6,252 bases of DNA. Origin: Gammaproteobacteria bacterium. Its GTDB lineage: Bacteria; Pseudomonadota; Gammaproteobacteria; Eutrophobiales; Eutrophobiaceae. Under the pieces are notes generated by a model. The model did not search any database. It worked only from the letters and a program-made list of their open reading frames with translations, and was not told the DNA's origin. Shown here one piece after another: positions 1 to 6,017 of the stretch; within the stretch, counting starts at the first letter, position 1; every line of letters starts with the position of its first letter. The DNA is taken from assembly GCA_009843675.1 (NCBI GenBank), contig VYCZ01000052.1:1-6252 (forward strand), in the 5' to 3' direction. Both the position numbers and the translations under genes were made by a program.

Positions 1-379
1 CTTCCATCAATTCCCGGTCGATGTCCTGCCTGGATTTGTCCGCAGGGTCGCGGGGCGAAGAAAAATAACCTGACAGCACCTCCTCGTGGTTCACCCATAA
101 CAAGCCGTCATGGGAATTGCCGTCGATGGGAAAGAAGGCGGTGTAGTCGTTATTGAACCCGAATCGGTCGCCCCTGCTGTTTATCAGGTCCCCCCAGGAA
201 ACCAGGAGTTCGTATTCCAGTCCGTCGGCCAGGATCACCTCATCGTCCGTAGCCGGCGCGATCCCGGCAATCCCGGACGCGTTACGGGGACCCGAGCAAG
301 ACATAACCGGAAGGGCGACGGTCGCGCCCGCGGTCCTGCCCATGAACCTCAGGAATTCGCGTCGGGACCAGTGTTTCAT
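1..379 (-). CDS. PhoX/DUF839-family Tat-exported protein, N-terminal part (runs off the left edge)
   Basis: Reading down from the ATG at 379-377, the frame stays open for 126 codons to the window edge, so the C-terminus is missing. The N-terminus has a twin-arginine signal (SRREFLRFMG, residues 5-14), then a short hydrophobic stretch and VMSC (25-28), a poor lipobox (Met at -2) that could make it a lipoprotein. After about 45 residues come FGFNNDYTAFFP (73-84) and DGLLWVNHE (91-99), which resemble the N-terminal blocks of PhoX/DUF839 proteins. Known PhoX members are calcium- and iron-dependent phosphomonoesterases that reach the periplasm or cell surface folded, through Tat. Others in the family have no established substrate, so phosphatase activity is inference. 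The ATG overlaps the DAHP synthase stop as ATGA, suggesting translational coupling. The nearest ribosome-binding element is a weak AGG inside the upstream gene. Family call is fairly sure; exact function is not. Confidence 0.85.
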   Translation of the reverse strand, partial: MKHWSRREFLRFMGRTAGATVALPVMSCSGPRNASGIAGIAPATDDEVILADGLEYELLVSWGDLINSRGDRFGFNNDYTAFFPIDGNSHDGLLWVNHEEVLSGYFSSPRDPADKSRQDIDRELME

Positions 380-1434
380 ACAGCCTGCAACCGGCGCGCC
401 CTGGCGGCCGCTGCAAGTTCACCGAGCAACTGCTCGGAGTCGTCCCAGCCCAGGCAGGCATCGGTGATGCTCTGGCCGTAAACCAGCTCCTGCCCCGATA
501 CCGGGTCCTGGCGGCCTTCCTTCAGGTGGCTTTCGATCATTACGCCGAAAATCCTGTCGTCGCCGTCACGAACCTGGCTGCAGATATCGGCGCCCACCTG
601 TAATTGATTTTTATGCTGTTTCTGACTGTTGGCATGGCTGAAATCCACCATGACGCGGGCCGGGAGTTTGGCGGCGGTCAACTCGGCCGCGGCGGAGTCG
701 ATACTCCAGCGGTCGAAGTTGGGCCGCTTCCCGCCACGCAGTATGATGTGGCAGGCGTCGTTGCCTCTCGTGGTATAAATCGCCGAGTTGCCTTCCTTGC
801 GCAGGGACAGGAAGTGGTGCGGAACGCTTGCCGCTCGTATTGCGTCCACGGCAATCTTCACCGACCCTTCAGTGCCGTTCTTGAACCCGACCGGGCAGGA
901 CAGCCCCGAGGCCAGTTCCCGGTGCACCTGGCTTTCCGTGGTGCGCGCGCCGATGGCGCCCCAGCTTACCAGGTCCGTGACGTACTGGGGGGTGATGATA
1001 TCGAGAAACTCGGTGCCGGCCGGGACGCCCATTTCATTCAGGTCCAGCAGCAGTGTGCGGGCCAGGCGCACCCCCTTGTTGATACGGAAACTGTTGTCCA
1101 GGTCGGGGTCGTTGACCAGCCCTTTCCAGCCCACGGTGGTCCTGGGTTTCTCGAAGTACACCCGCATGACGATCAGTAAATCGTCCGAGTATTTCCCGAT
1201 CAGCGTCTTCAGACGTCCGGCATATTCCCTGGCCGCGTCCACGTCGTGTATGGAGCAGGGGCCGGCCACCACCATCAGGCGCTGGTCGGCGCCGTTCAGC
1301 AGGTCGCCGATGGCCTGCCGGGTCAGCCAGGTGGTCTCGGCCGCGGCCTCGGTAATGGGGATCTCCTCACAGATCTCCGCAGGCGGCGTGACGGCCTTGA
1401 TGGAGGCGATGCGTAAGTCGTCGGTTTCGCGCAT
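376..1434 (-). CDS. aroG: 3-deoxy-7-phosphoheptulonate (DAHP) synthase, class I AroF/G/H type
   Basis: Cytoplasmic first enzyme of the shikimate pathway, condensing phosphoenolpyruvate and erythrose 4-phosphate to DAHP. At 352 residues it matches the roughly 350 of the E. coli isoenzymes and aligns with AroG almost end to end, offset by one residue. Visible blocks are VVAGPCSIHD (55-64), MRVYFEKPRTTVGWKGL (90-106), SWGAIGARTTESQVHRE (157-173), PVGFKNGTEG (181-190), HIILRGGK (229-236) and VDFSHANSQKQH (263-274). The four metal ligands are present: Cys60, His267, Glu301 and Asp325, matching E. coli Cys61, His268, Glu302 and Asp326. Ser210 sits where Phe-type enzymes have Ser and AroF has Gly, and the N-terminal DDLRI is like AroG, while SAIYTTRGN and SQKQH lean toward AroH. 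It is therefore probably Phe- or Trp-sensitive rather than Tyr-sensitive, and the aroG symbol is provisional. It starts 6 bases after the hinT stop with no clear Shine-Dalgarno, and its stop overlaps the next gene. Confidence 0.96.
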   Translation of the reverse strand: MRETDDLRIASIKAVTPPAEICEEIPITEAAAETTWLTRQAIGDLLNGADQRLMVVAGPCSIHDVDAAREYAGRLKTLIGKYSDDLLIVMRVYFEKPRTTVGWKGLVNDPDLDNSFRINKGVRLARTLLLDLNEMGVPAGTEFLDIITPQYVTDLVSWGAIGARTTESQVHRELASGLSCPVGFKNGTEGSVKIAVDAIRAASVPHHFLSLRKEGNSAIYTTRGNDACHIILRGGKRPNFDRWSIDSAAAELTAAKLPARVMVDFSHANSQKQHKNQLQVGADICSQVRDGDDRIFGVMIESHLKEGRQDPVSGQELVYGQSITDACLGWDDSEQLLGELAAAARARRLQAV

Positions 1435-1440
1435 GGCGGA

Positions 1441-1782
1441 TTAACCGGGGGGCCAGGTGAAGGAGCGCCCGCCGAGGATGTGCAGGTGCAGGTGGAACAC
1501 GCTTTGCCCCACGCCGGCGCCGTTGTTTATCGCCACCCTGAAGGCGTCGCCGATGCCCTCGTCCGCCGCCACCTTGTTGGCGGTCAGCAGCAGGTGTCCC
1601 AGCAGTGACTCATCGTCGTCAACGGCGTCCATAAGCCGCGCTATGGGTTGCTTCGGGATGATCAGGATATGCACCGGCGCCTGCGGGTTGACGTCCCTGA
1701 ACGCCAGGCACCTGTCGTCCTCGTAGACGATGTCGGCGGGGATTTCCCGCCGGATAATTTTCGCAAAAATTGTCTCTGACAT
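1441..1782 (-). CDS. hinT: HIT-family purine nucleoside phosphoramidase (HinT-like)
   Basis: A 113-residue cytoplasmic protein of the histidine triad family. HinT-branch enzymes hydrolyse P-N bonds of AMP-lysine, AMP-amino-acid and related adenosine phosphoramidates, usually as homodimers. The N-terminus ([18 protein letters not shown], residues 6-23) and PVHILIIPK (36-44) are typical of HinT. The catalytic triad is [11 protein letters not shown] (95-105), with His97, His99 and His101 and a further conserved His38. Length is close to E. coli HinT (119 residues), with a slightly shorter C-terminal tail, the part known to vary between orthologues. It is first in the minus-strand run, 6 bases before the DAHP synthase gene. 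The start lies just downstream of a palindrome and candidate promoter; no good ribosome-binding site precedes the ATG. The family is certain; natural substrate and any link to aromatic synthesis are unknown. Confidence 0.95.
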   Translation of the reverse strand: MSETIFAKIIRREIPADIVYEDDRCLAFRDVNPQAPVHILIIPKQPIARLMDAVDDDESLLGHLLLTANKVAADEGIGDAFRVAINNGAGVGQSVFHLHLHILGGRSFTWPPG

Positions 1783-1795
1783 GGCGATTTATCTA

Positions 1796-1811
1796 CCGGC
1801 TTAAAAGCCGG
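1796..1811. repeat. 16-base palindrome in the hinT/DUF4396 divergent region
   Basis: CCGGCTTAAAAGCCGG has 7-base arms around a central AA. It begins 14 bases upstream of the hinT ATG and ends one base before a TATAAT on the plus strand, so it fills the spacer of that candidate promoter. It could be an operator or a small hairpin in the hinT leader. It has no run of T on either side, so it is not an intrinsic terminator. The symmetry is directly visible; the role is inference. Confidence 0.5.
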
Positions 1812-1812
1812 G

Positions 1813-1819
1813 TATAATA
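1813..1819. promoter_or_regulatory. Candidate symmetric -10 element between divergent genes
   Basis: The plus strand reads TATAATA, giving a perfect TATAAT (1813-1818) toward the DUF4396 gene and TATTAT (1819-1814 on the minus strand, 5 of 6 matches) toward hinT. On the plus side no good -35 is present (1789-1794 reads TTATCT). On the minus side a TTTACT, with 4 of 6 matches, sits at a short 15-base spacing. Overlapping symmetric -10 elements are a known cause of bidirectional initiation. Here the inverse arrangement of the flanking genes fits, but both -35 boxes are weak. Confidence 0.4.
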
Positions 1820-1866
1820 GCAGGGAGCGCCTGAAGTAAAAAGCGCTTTGAATGAAAAGGGTACCA

Positions 1867-1909
1867 GGGGTCAGAGTAAGAAATTCGTCAGAATTTTTAC
1901 TCTGACCCC
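1867..1909. repeat. REP-like 43-base imperfect hairpin
   Basis: The outer arms GGGGTCAGAGTAA (1867-1879) and TTACTCTGACCCC (1897-1909) pair perfectly over 13 bases. Inside, AAATTC (1881-1886) pairs with GAATTT (1891-1896) around a GTCA loop, with G1880 bulged. Neither strand has a T run after the stem, so it is not a standard terminator. The size, single-base bulge, small loop and gap location match REP-type palindromes mobilised by RAYT (Y1-family) transposases, and GGGTCAGAGTAA-type arms are, to my recollection, frequent around such genes in gammaproteobacteria. No transposase is present here. It lies between the candidate promoter and the start of the DUF4396 gene, so it would be transcribed in that gene's leader. 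Confidence 0.6.
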
Positions 1910-1932
1910 AAATATCGAGAAAATTTAGCCCC

Positions 1933-2385
1933 ATGGAACACTGCGAACACCACCCGGTGAAAACAGACACCGCCGCAACGGCCGCGACAGTCACCCTGCA
2001 TTGCCTGGCCGGCTGTTCCATAGGTGAGTTCATCGGTCTCGCCATCGGCGTGGAGTTCGGTCTGTCGGTGGCGGCCACCGTTACCCTGGCGACGGTGCTG
2101 GCGTTCATCACGGGTTTTGCGTTGACCCTGTACCCCCTGGTTTACCGCAGGGGCATGACGGTGGCGCTGGCATTCAAGACCGTCTGGATCGGAGAGGTGA
2201 TCTCCATCGCCGTCATGGAAATCGCCATGAATGTTACTGATTACCTGGTCGGCGGCATGTCCGCCACCTCGATGTTCGACGCCATATTCTGGATCGGCTT
2301 CGCGGCCGCCCTGGTGGCCGGATACGTCTTCGCCTATCCCGTGAATTATGTCATGGTGAAGCGCAATATGCCGCGTTGTCATTAA
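1933..2385 (+). CDS. DUF4396-family multi-pass membrane protein
   Basis: A 150-residue protein with about four hydrophobic segments (near 25-42, 46-70, 77-98 and 114-141), so probably a small inner-membrane protein. The order of motifs, HCLAGCSIGEFIGLAIG (23-39), an ALTLYPL turn (63-69), ISIAVMEIAMN (90-100) and a closing AYPVNYVMVKR (134-144), fits the DUF4396 family, whose function I do not know to be established. Cys/His residues cluster at both ends (Cys4, His3/6/7, His23, Cys24, Cys28, then Cys149-His150) and acidic Glu32, Glu88 and Glu96 lie within or beside the membrane segments. This would suit metal binding or transport, but that is inference. The ATG at 1933 is the first good start after the hairpin; a GAGA 12 bases upstream is the only Shine-Dalgarno-like sequence. 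The next gene, pdxH, follows after 42 bases on the same strand and could be co-transcribed. Confidence 0.85.
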   Translation: MEHCEHHPVKTDTAATAATVTLHCLAGCSIGEFIGLAIGVEFGLSVAATVTLATVLAFITGFALTLYPLVYRRGMTVALAFKTVWIGEVISIAVMEIAMNVTDYLVGGMSATSMFDAIFWIGFAAALVAGYVFAYPVNYVMVKRNMPRCH

Positions 2386-2427
2386 ACCTGGCGGAGTTGG
2401 CAGCGCCTCTCCCCGGGCTCACAAACC

Positions 2428-3069
2428 ATGGCCGATGACTTCTCAGACCTGCGGCAGGAATATCGCCACGTAGCGCTGCTTGAGCAGGAAGCGGACGCAA
2501 ACCCGGTAGCACAGTTCAAGGACTGGTTCGGCCAGGCCGTCGATTACGGCGTGCCATTGCCCAATGCCATGGCGCTGGCGACGGCGACCAGGGACGGGAA
2601 ACCCAACGTGCGGTTTGTCCTGTTAAAGGATATCAGTGAGCAGGGCTTTACCTTTTACACCCACTCCGTCAGCGTAAAAGGCAGGGAGATCGCAGAGAAC
2701 CCGGACGTTGCCCTGGTATTTTACTGGACCCAGATGCACCGCCAGGTGCGGGTGGAGGGCAGGGCGCACCTGCTTTCGGACGAGGAAGCGGACGCTTATT
2801 TCAACACCCGGCCCCACGACAGCCGGCTCGCGGTCTGGGTGGCAGACCAGAGCGTTGAGATTGAGAGCCGGGAGTTCCTCGAGAGCAGGATGGCCGAGAT
2901 AGCGGAACAATATCCGGGCGAGTCCGTGCCCCGTCCCGCTACCTGGACCGGCTACCGGGTCGTTCCCGAGCGCATCGAATTCTGGCAGGGCAGGGAAAGC
3001 CGCCTGCATGACCGGTTGTTGTATACCAGGGAGGAGGGCGGCTGGAAGATTGTCAGGCTGGCGCCCTGA
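2428..3069 (+). CDS. pdxH: Pyridoxamine/pyridoxine 5'-phosphate oxidase
   Basis: FMN-dependent cytoplasmic enzyme that oxidises pyridoxine 5'-phosphate or pyridoxamine 5'-phosphate to pyridoxal 5'-phosphate, the last step of DXP-dependent vitamin B6 synthesis and part of salvage. The 213-residue length is close to the 218 of E. coli PdxH and alignment is uniform with an offset of 5. FMN contacts are RFVLLK (62-67), Tyr77-Thr78, Lys84, Gln106, Gln141-Ser142, Trp186 and Arg196. Substrate contacts are Tyr124, Arg128, Ser132 and RLH (192-194). The family signature IEFWQGRESRLHDR (183-196) and the usual C-terminal RLAP are intact. One FMN-contact position differs: Val83 stands where E. coli has Arg88. 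No convincing ribosome-binding site precedes the ATG; the start is chosen because LRQEYRHVALLEQEADANP aligns with the normal N-terminus. It converges with the STAS gene, 41 bases away. Confidence 0.97.
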   Translation: MADDFSDLRQEYRHVALLEQEADANPVAQFKDWFGQAVDYGVPLPNAMALATATRDGKPNVRFVLLKDISEQGFTFYTHSVSVKGREIAENPDVALVFYWTQMHRQVRVEGRAHLLSDEEADAYFNTRPHDSRLAVWVADQSVEIESREFLESRMAEIAEQYPGESVPRPATWTGYRVVPERIEFWQGRESRLHDRLLYTREEGGWKIVRLAP

Positions 3070-3106
3070 AGGGCGTATGGCTCACTGAATAACCGGTTGA
3101 TTATTC
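3062..3106. terminator. Weak candidate termination region between convergent genes
   Basis: Two small hairpins lie where pdxH and the STAS gene converge: CGCCC/GGGCG (3062-3066 with 3071-3075) spans the pdxH stop codon, and GAATAA/TTATTC (3087-3092 with 3101-3106) follows with an 8-base loop. Neither is followed by a T-rich run on either strand, so efficient intrinsic termination is doubtful. The position is the main argument for the call. Confidence 0.2.
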
Positions 3107-3110
3107 CGTA

Positions 3111-3458
3111 TCAGGATTGCGGAACGCGGGTCAGTGCGTCCTCCAGGGTGTCGGCGATGTCAATAATGCGATCGAACCCCGTGATCCGGAATACCCTGCT
3201 GATATCATTATTCAATGCGCAAAGCACGCATCGTCCCCCGGACTCCTCCAGGGTCTCGGACGCAAACTGCATGACCCGTATGCCGGCGCTGCTGATGTAA
3301 TCCAGGTTGGAAAAATCCACGATCACGCGCTTCTCTCCGGCGTCGATATGGCCCTTCACAAGCGCCTGAAACTCCCCGGCATTAACGCTGTCCAGCCTGC
3401 CTTCAGGCGACAATACCAACGCCTGTTCTGCGCGGTCTTCTTTTACGGTTAAGGACAT
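3111..3458 (-). CDS. STAS-domain anti-sigma-factor antagonist (SpoIIAA/RsbV type)
   Basis: A 115-residue single-domain STAS protein. It begins with a beta strand (ALVLSPEGRLDSVNAGEF, 13-30) and carries the core VIVDFSNLDYISSAGIRVM (45-63). Ser56 and Ser57 in YISSAG match the serine pair that is phosphorylated in SpoIIAA/RsbV proteins. Such proteins are phosphorylated by an RsbW/SpoIIAB-type kinase; when dephosphorylated they bind that kinase and free its target, often a sigma factor. The gene lies downstream of the SpoIIE-type phosphatase on the same strand (96 bases between, using the intergenic hairpin region), so the phosphatase is the obvious candidate to dephosphorylate it. There is no Shine-Dalgarno before the ATG; the 22 bases upstream are AT-rich. 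The output (sigma factor, secretion, motility or a c-di-GMP enzyme) cannot be read from this window. The kinase is not present here. Confidence 0.92.
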   Translation of the reverse strand: MSLTVKEDRAEQALVLSPEGRLDSVNAGEFQALVKGHIDAGEKRVIVDFSNLDYISSAGIRVMQFASETLEESGGRCVLCALNNDISRVFRITGFDRIIDIADTLEDALTRVPQS

Positions 3459-3480
3459 GGATATTCAATATTATCATTCA

Positions 3481-3509
3481 GGGAACCTCTGATTAAGTCA
3501 GAGGTTCCC
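3481..3509. repeat. Perfect 12-bp-stem hairpin between phosphatase and STAS genes
   Basis: GGGAACCTCTGA (3481-3492) and TCAGAGGTTCCC (3498-3509) pair perfectly around a TTAAG loop. It lies 22 bases upstream of the STAS start and 45 bases after the phosphatase stop, in the transcribed gap if the genes are co-transcribed. There is no T run after the stem on the minus strand (TGAATGAT follows), so it is more likely an RNA-processing or stability element, a dispersed repeat, or a partial terminator. The arm contains TCAGAG, as does the hairpin at 1867-1909, but the two are otherwise different. Confidence 0.6.
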
Positions 3510-3554
3510 AGGTTATTACCGTCGCCAGTATAGCATTGATCCTGACGTTTGTTT

Positions 3555-6017
3555 TTATGTGCCGGATCCGGCATCCCGCCGCAATACCAGGCAAGTCATG
3601 TCATCCGCCGCGGGCGCGCCGGCGGAAAAATCCACAATGGCCTGCCAGAGCCGATCCACTATCTGCTGCAACGGCAAATCTTTCATGGGAGCAAAGGTGT
3701 CGAACAGTTTTTCACTGCCGAACATTCTGTCGTTCATGTCCACCGCATCGGTCAGGCCGTCGGTGTACAGGAGTATCGTATCGCCGGGCGCGAGTTCCCG
3801 CCGGCCGGCCGCGTAGTCGTAACCCCCATCGACTCCCATTGCCAGGCCATCCGTCAGCGGCAGATCGCCCGAGGCGCCTGATGCATCAAAATACCGAGCA
3901 GGCTCATGCCCGGCATGGACATAGTCAATAACCCCGGTGCGGCTGTCGACCAGCCCCATTGCGCAGGTGACGAATAATCTCATGGGATTGACGCGACAAA
4001 TCTCCCGATTGGCCTGGCCGGCAATGTCGGCAATGCCGGTACAACTCTCCGCCGCATTACCGATCGCCGCCTGGGCGGCTACCATGAACAGCGAGGCGGA
4101 AACCCCCTTGCCGGAGACATCGCCCAGCGCGTAAAACAGCCGCCCTCCATCGAGTTCCTGCAACATGACAAAGTCGCCGCCCACCTGTGTTGCGGGGGTC
4201 ATGCGGGCGTAACCCTGTACGCTCCCGGCCGTCACATACCCCTCCTGCACCAGGGCGGTCTGCACGACCTTGGCCATCTCCAGGTCCCGGTCCATGGCCT
4301 CCTTGGCCTGTATCAATTGCCGGTTGCTGGCCTGTAATTCCCCGGTTCGTTCCGCGACCAGGGTCTCCAGTTTCTCTTCGCGACTGAATACCTGCACGGT
4401 CATATCGGCAAAAACCCGCGCCAGCGCCCCGATTTCGTCCCTGCGGCTCATCACCTGCCGCATGGAGTCCGGTTCGGGCTGAGTGCCGGATTCCACCTCC
4501 CTGGCCACATCGGCAATGATCTCGATTGGACCGATCAGCCAGCGGGCGCCGACAAACGCGATTACCGCAGTCAGCGCCAACAGCGCCAGGGCAATGAGGA
4601 ACGTTCTGACAAACTCCGTTTGCAGCGAGCGGGCAATGTTGTCCAGGCTGATTTCGAGGGCTATGCCGCCAATCAGGATACCGCCGGCATTGACGATGGG
4701 GGCAGCCACCCACAGGCCGCGCTGTGCCGGGTTCAGCAGGCCGAGGCGCGCAACACTGGCAACGGAACCCGTGTCCAGGGCCTGCGTAACCAGCTTTTGT
4801 GCCTGGTCGGCAAAAGTGGTGAAGGCGCTCACGCCCCCGCCGGCAGCAAGCGTCCCGGCGCGCGGCGCTGCCGCCACCAGTTCGTTTTCCCGGTTCGCCA
4901 CCCATAATGACACCAGGTTGCCCGACTGCGCCAGCAGGTCTGCCTGGCTCTGGTAGATGGAGTACAACAGGTTGCCGGAAGCGCCTTCAATGGGGATGTC
5001 GACGTGCACCAGGTAGCCAGAGTCCGGTTGCAGCCGGCTAACCCGTTTTGCCCGGACGCCATCCTTCCACAGCACGTTCCCGGCGCGCACGGCCGTTTGT
5101 TCGGGACCGGTTGCCAACTCGTCAAGTGTGGGATATTCACCGGTGACGGCGGCATTTCCGCTGTGATAGATGCCCCGGCCCTTGTTGCCGGTGACGGCAA
5201 TCCCGCCGATAACGGTAGTCGCGGTAATCTGCTCCAGCGCCGCGTTGATCGACGCAATCGAATGCCCGCCATTCTCCATTACCGCAACCAGGCGCCCGAG
5301 CATGAATGCCTGTGTTTCCATCTGCCGTACCAGGATTCCTTCGATTACCGCAGAGACATCCGTACGCGCCGAGGCGTAAGTTTCGATCAGTATCTTCTGC
5401 TCACCCAGTACGATTTCATTGCCCACCTGGACAATCCGGGGCTTGTCGATGCCCGGCACCCCCACGTATTTGTAGACTTTCCTGTCAATTTCCCGCACCT
5501 GCGCGGGCTGGGTAATGTAGTTGTTGCCGCCGATTGTATTCAGCAACGCGTAGAACTTGGATGCCTGTGGCTGCACCGCGGGATCCGGGTCAAAGGTAAA
5601 GCGGATCCGCTCTCCATCCTGGTCGCGCACACTGGTCAGGTAGGCAAATGCCGTCTCGTCGGTAATCCATATCTCCTCCAGCACCGTGCCGGCCACGATT
5701 TCATCGAGCATGGCAAGGATTTCCGGCGGCCGGTGGCCTGCCTGCTCGGCGGCGGCAACGATATGCGCAGTAATACGGGCCTGCGCAACCATCTGGTCGT
5801 TAAGGGTTGAATCGACCGTTTTCGCCACGTTAGCCAGGGAAATCTCGCCGATTTCCGCAAATTCGGTGGAAAGAAGTTCCACCGTCTGGATAGCGGCAAT
5901 TTGCACTTCTTCCTGCAGTGCATGCGCACTCCGGTACAACATGGTAGCGGAGGTAGCGATCACCGTGACGCCCAGCAGGGCGGCCATCACAAGGAACACG
6001 CGCACGGGCAGTTTCAT
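3555..6017 (-). CDS. Membrane sensor PP2C-type (SpoIIE/RsbU) serine phosphatase with HAMP domain
   Basis: An 820-residue protein from the ATG at 6017. A signal anchor (residues 3-28) and second membrane segment (about 471-495) enclose about 440 periplasmic residues. These contain repeated PAS-like strand patterns (EEIWITDETAFAYLTS near 114-129, IGGIAVTGNKGRGIYHS near 270-286, and GLWVAAPIVNAGGILIGGIA near 434-453), suggesting a Cache-type double or larger sensor. A HAMP follows (492-545, with Pro497 and DEIG at 527-530), then a coiled coil (about 545-589) and the PP2C/SpoIIE domain (about 596-814). Metal-binding acids are all present: GGDF (Asp615), GDVSGKG (Asp633), YTDGLTDA (Asp753) and ADDMT (Asp805/806). 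By family it is a Mn/Mg-dependent phosphoserine phosphatase, and the adjacent STAS protein is the likely substrate. A TTG at 6041 would add 8 residues; I prefer ATG because it gives a normal signal anchor, and the TTG has only a GGAG 14 bases away. No kinase or HATPase domain is fused. Confidence 0.93.
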   Translation of the reverse strand: MKLPVRVFLVMAALLGVTVIATSATMLYRSAHALQEEVQIAAIQTVELLSTEFAEIGEISLANVAKTVDSTLNDQMVAQARITAHIVAAAEQAGHRPPEILAMLDEIVAGTVLEEIWITDETAFAYLTSVRDQDGERIRFTFDPDPAVQPQASKFYALLNTIGGNNYITQPAQVREIDRKVYKYVGVPGIDKPRIVQVGNEIVLGEQKILIETYASARTDVSAVIEGILVRQMETQAFMLGRLVAVMENGGHSIASINAALEQITATTVIGGIAVTGNKGRGIYHSGNAAVTGEYPTLDELATGPEQTAVRAGNVLWKDGVRAKRVSRLQPDSGYLVHVDIPIEGASGNLLYSIYQSQADLLAQSGNLVSLWVANRENELVAAAPRAGTLAAGGGVSAFTTFADQAQKLVTQALDTGSVASVARLGLLNPAQRGLWVAAPIVNAGGILIGGIALEISLDNIARSLQTEFVRTFLIALALLALTAVIAFVGARWLIGPIEIIADVAREVESGTQPEPDSMRQVMSRRDEIGALARVFADMTVQVFSREEKLETLVAERTGELQASNRQLIQAKEAMDRDLEMAKVVQTALVQEGYVTAGSVQGYARMTPATQVGGDFVMLQELDGGRLFYALGDVSGKGVSASLFMVAAQAAIGNAAESCTGIADIAGQANREICRVNPMRLFVTCAMGLVDSRTGVIDYVHAGHEPARYFDASGASGDLPLTDGLAMGVDGGYDYAAGRRELAPGDTILLYTDGLTDAVDMNDRMFGSEKLFDTFAPMKDLPLQQIVDRLWQAIVDFSAGAPAADDMTCLVLRRDAGSGT

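Noticed and set aside
604..1444. Two plus-strand open frames opposite DAHP synthase (604-1179 and 788-1444)
   Set aside because: They are antisense to a strongly conserved enzyme and show no family features.
1852..1905. 17-codon plus-strand mini-ORF (begins MKRVPGV) across the REP-like hairpin
   Set aside because: Its codons come from the repeat arms and it lacks a ribosome-binding site; it is an artefact of the palindrome.
1867..1909. Hairpin read as an intrinsic terminator
   Set aside because: No T-rich tract follows the stem on either strand, and it lies upstream of genes on both sides rather than after them.
4057..4905. 282-codon minus-strand open frame inside the phosphatase gene
   Set aside because: It lies in another frame of the same strand, is rich in Gly/Arg/Cys with no recognisable domain, and the phosphatase frame there has clear membrane, HAMP and PP2C motifs.
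5004..5810. 268-codon plus-strand open frame opposite the phosphatase sensor region
   Set aside because: Antisense shadow in GC-rich DNA: no motif, no start signal, and wholly within a well-supported gene.
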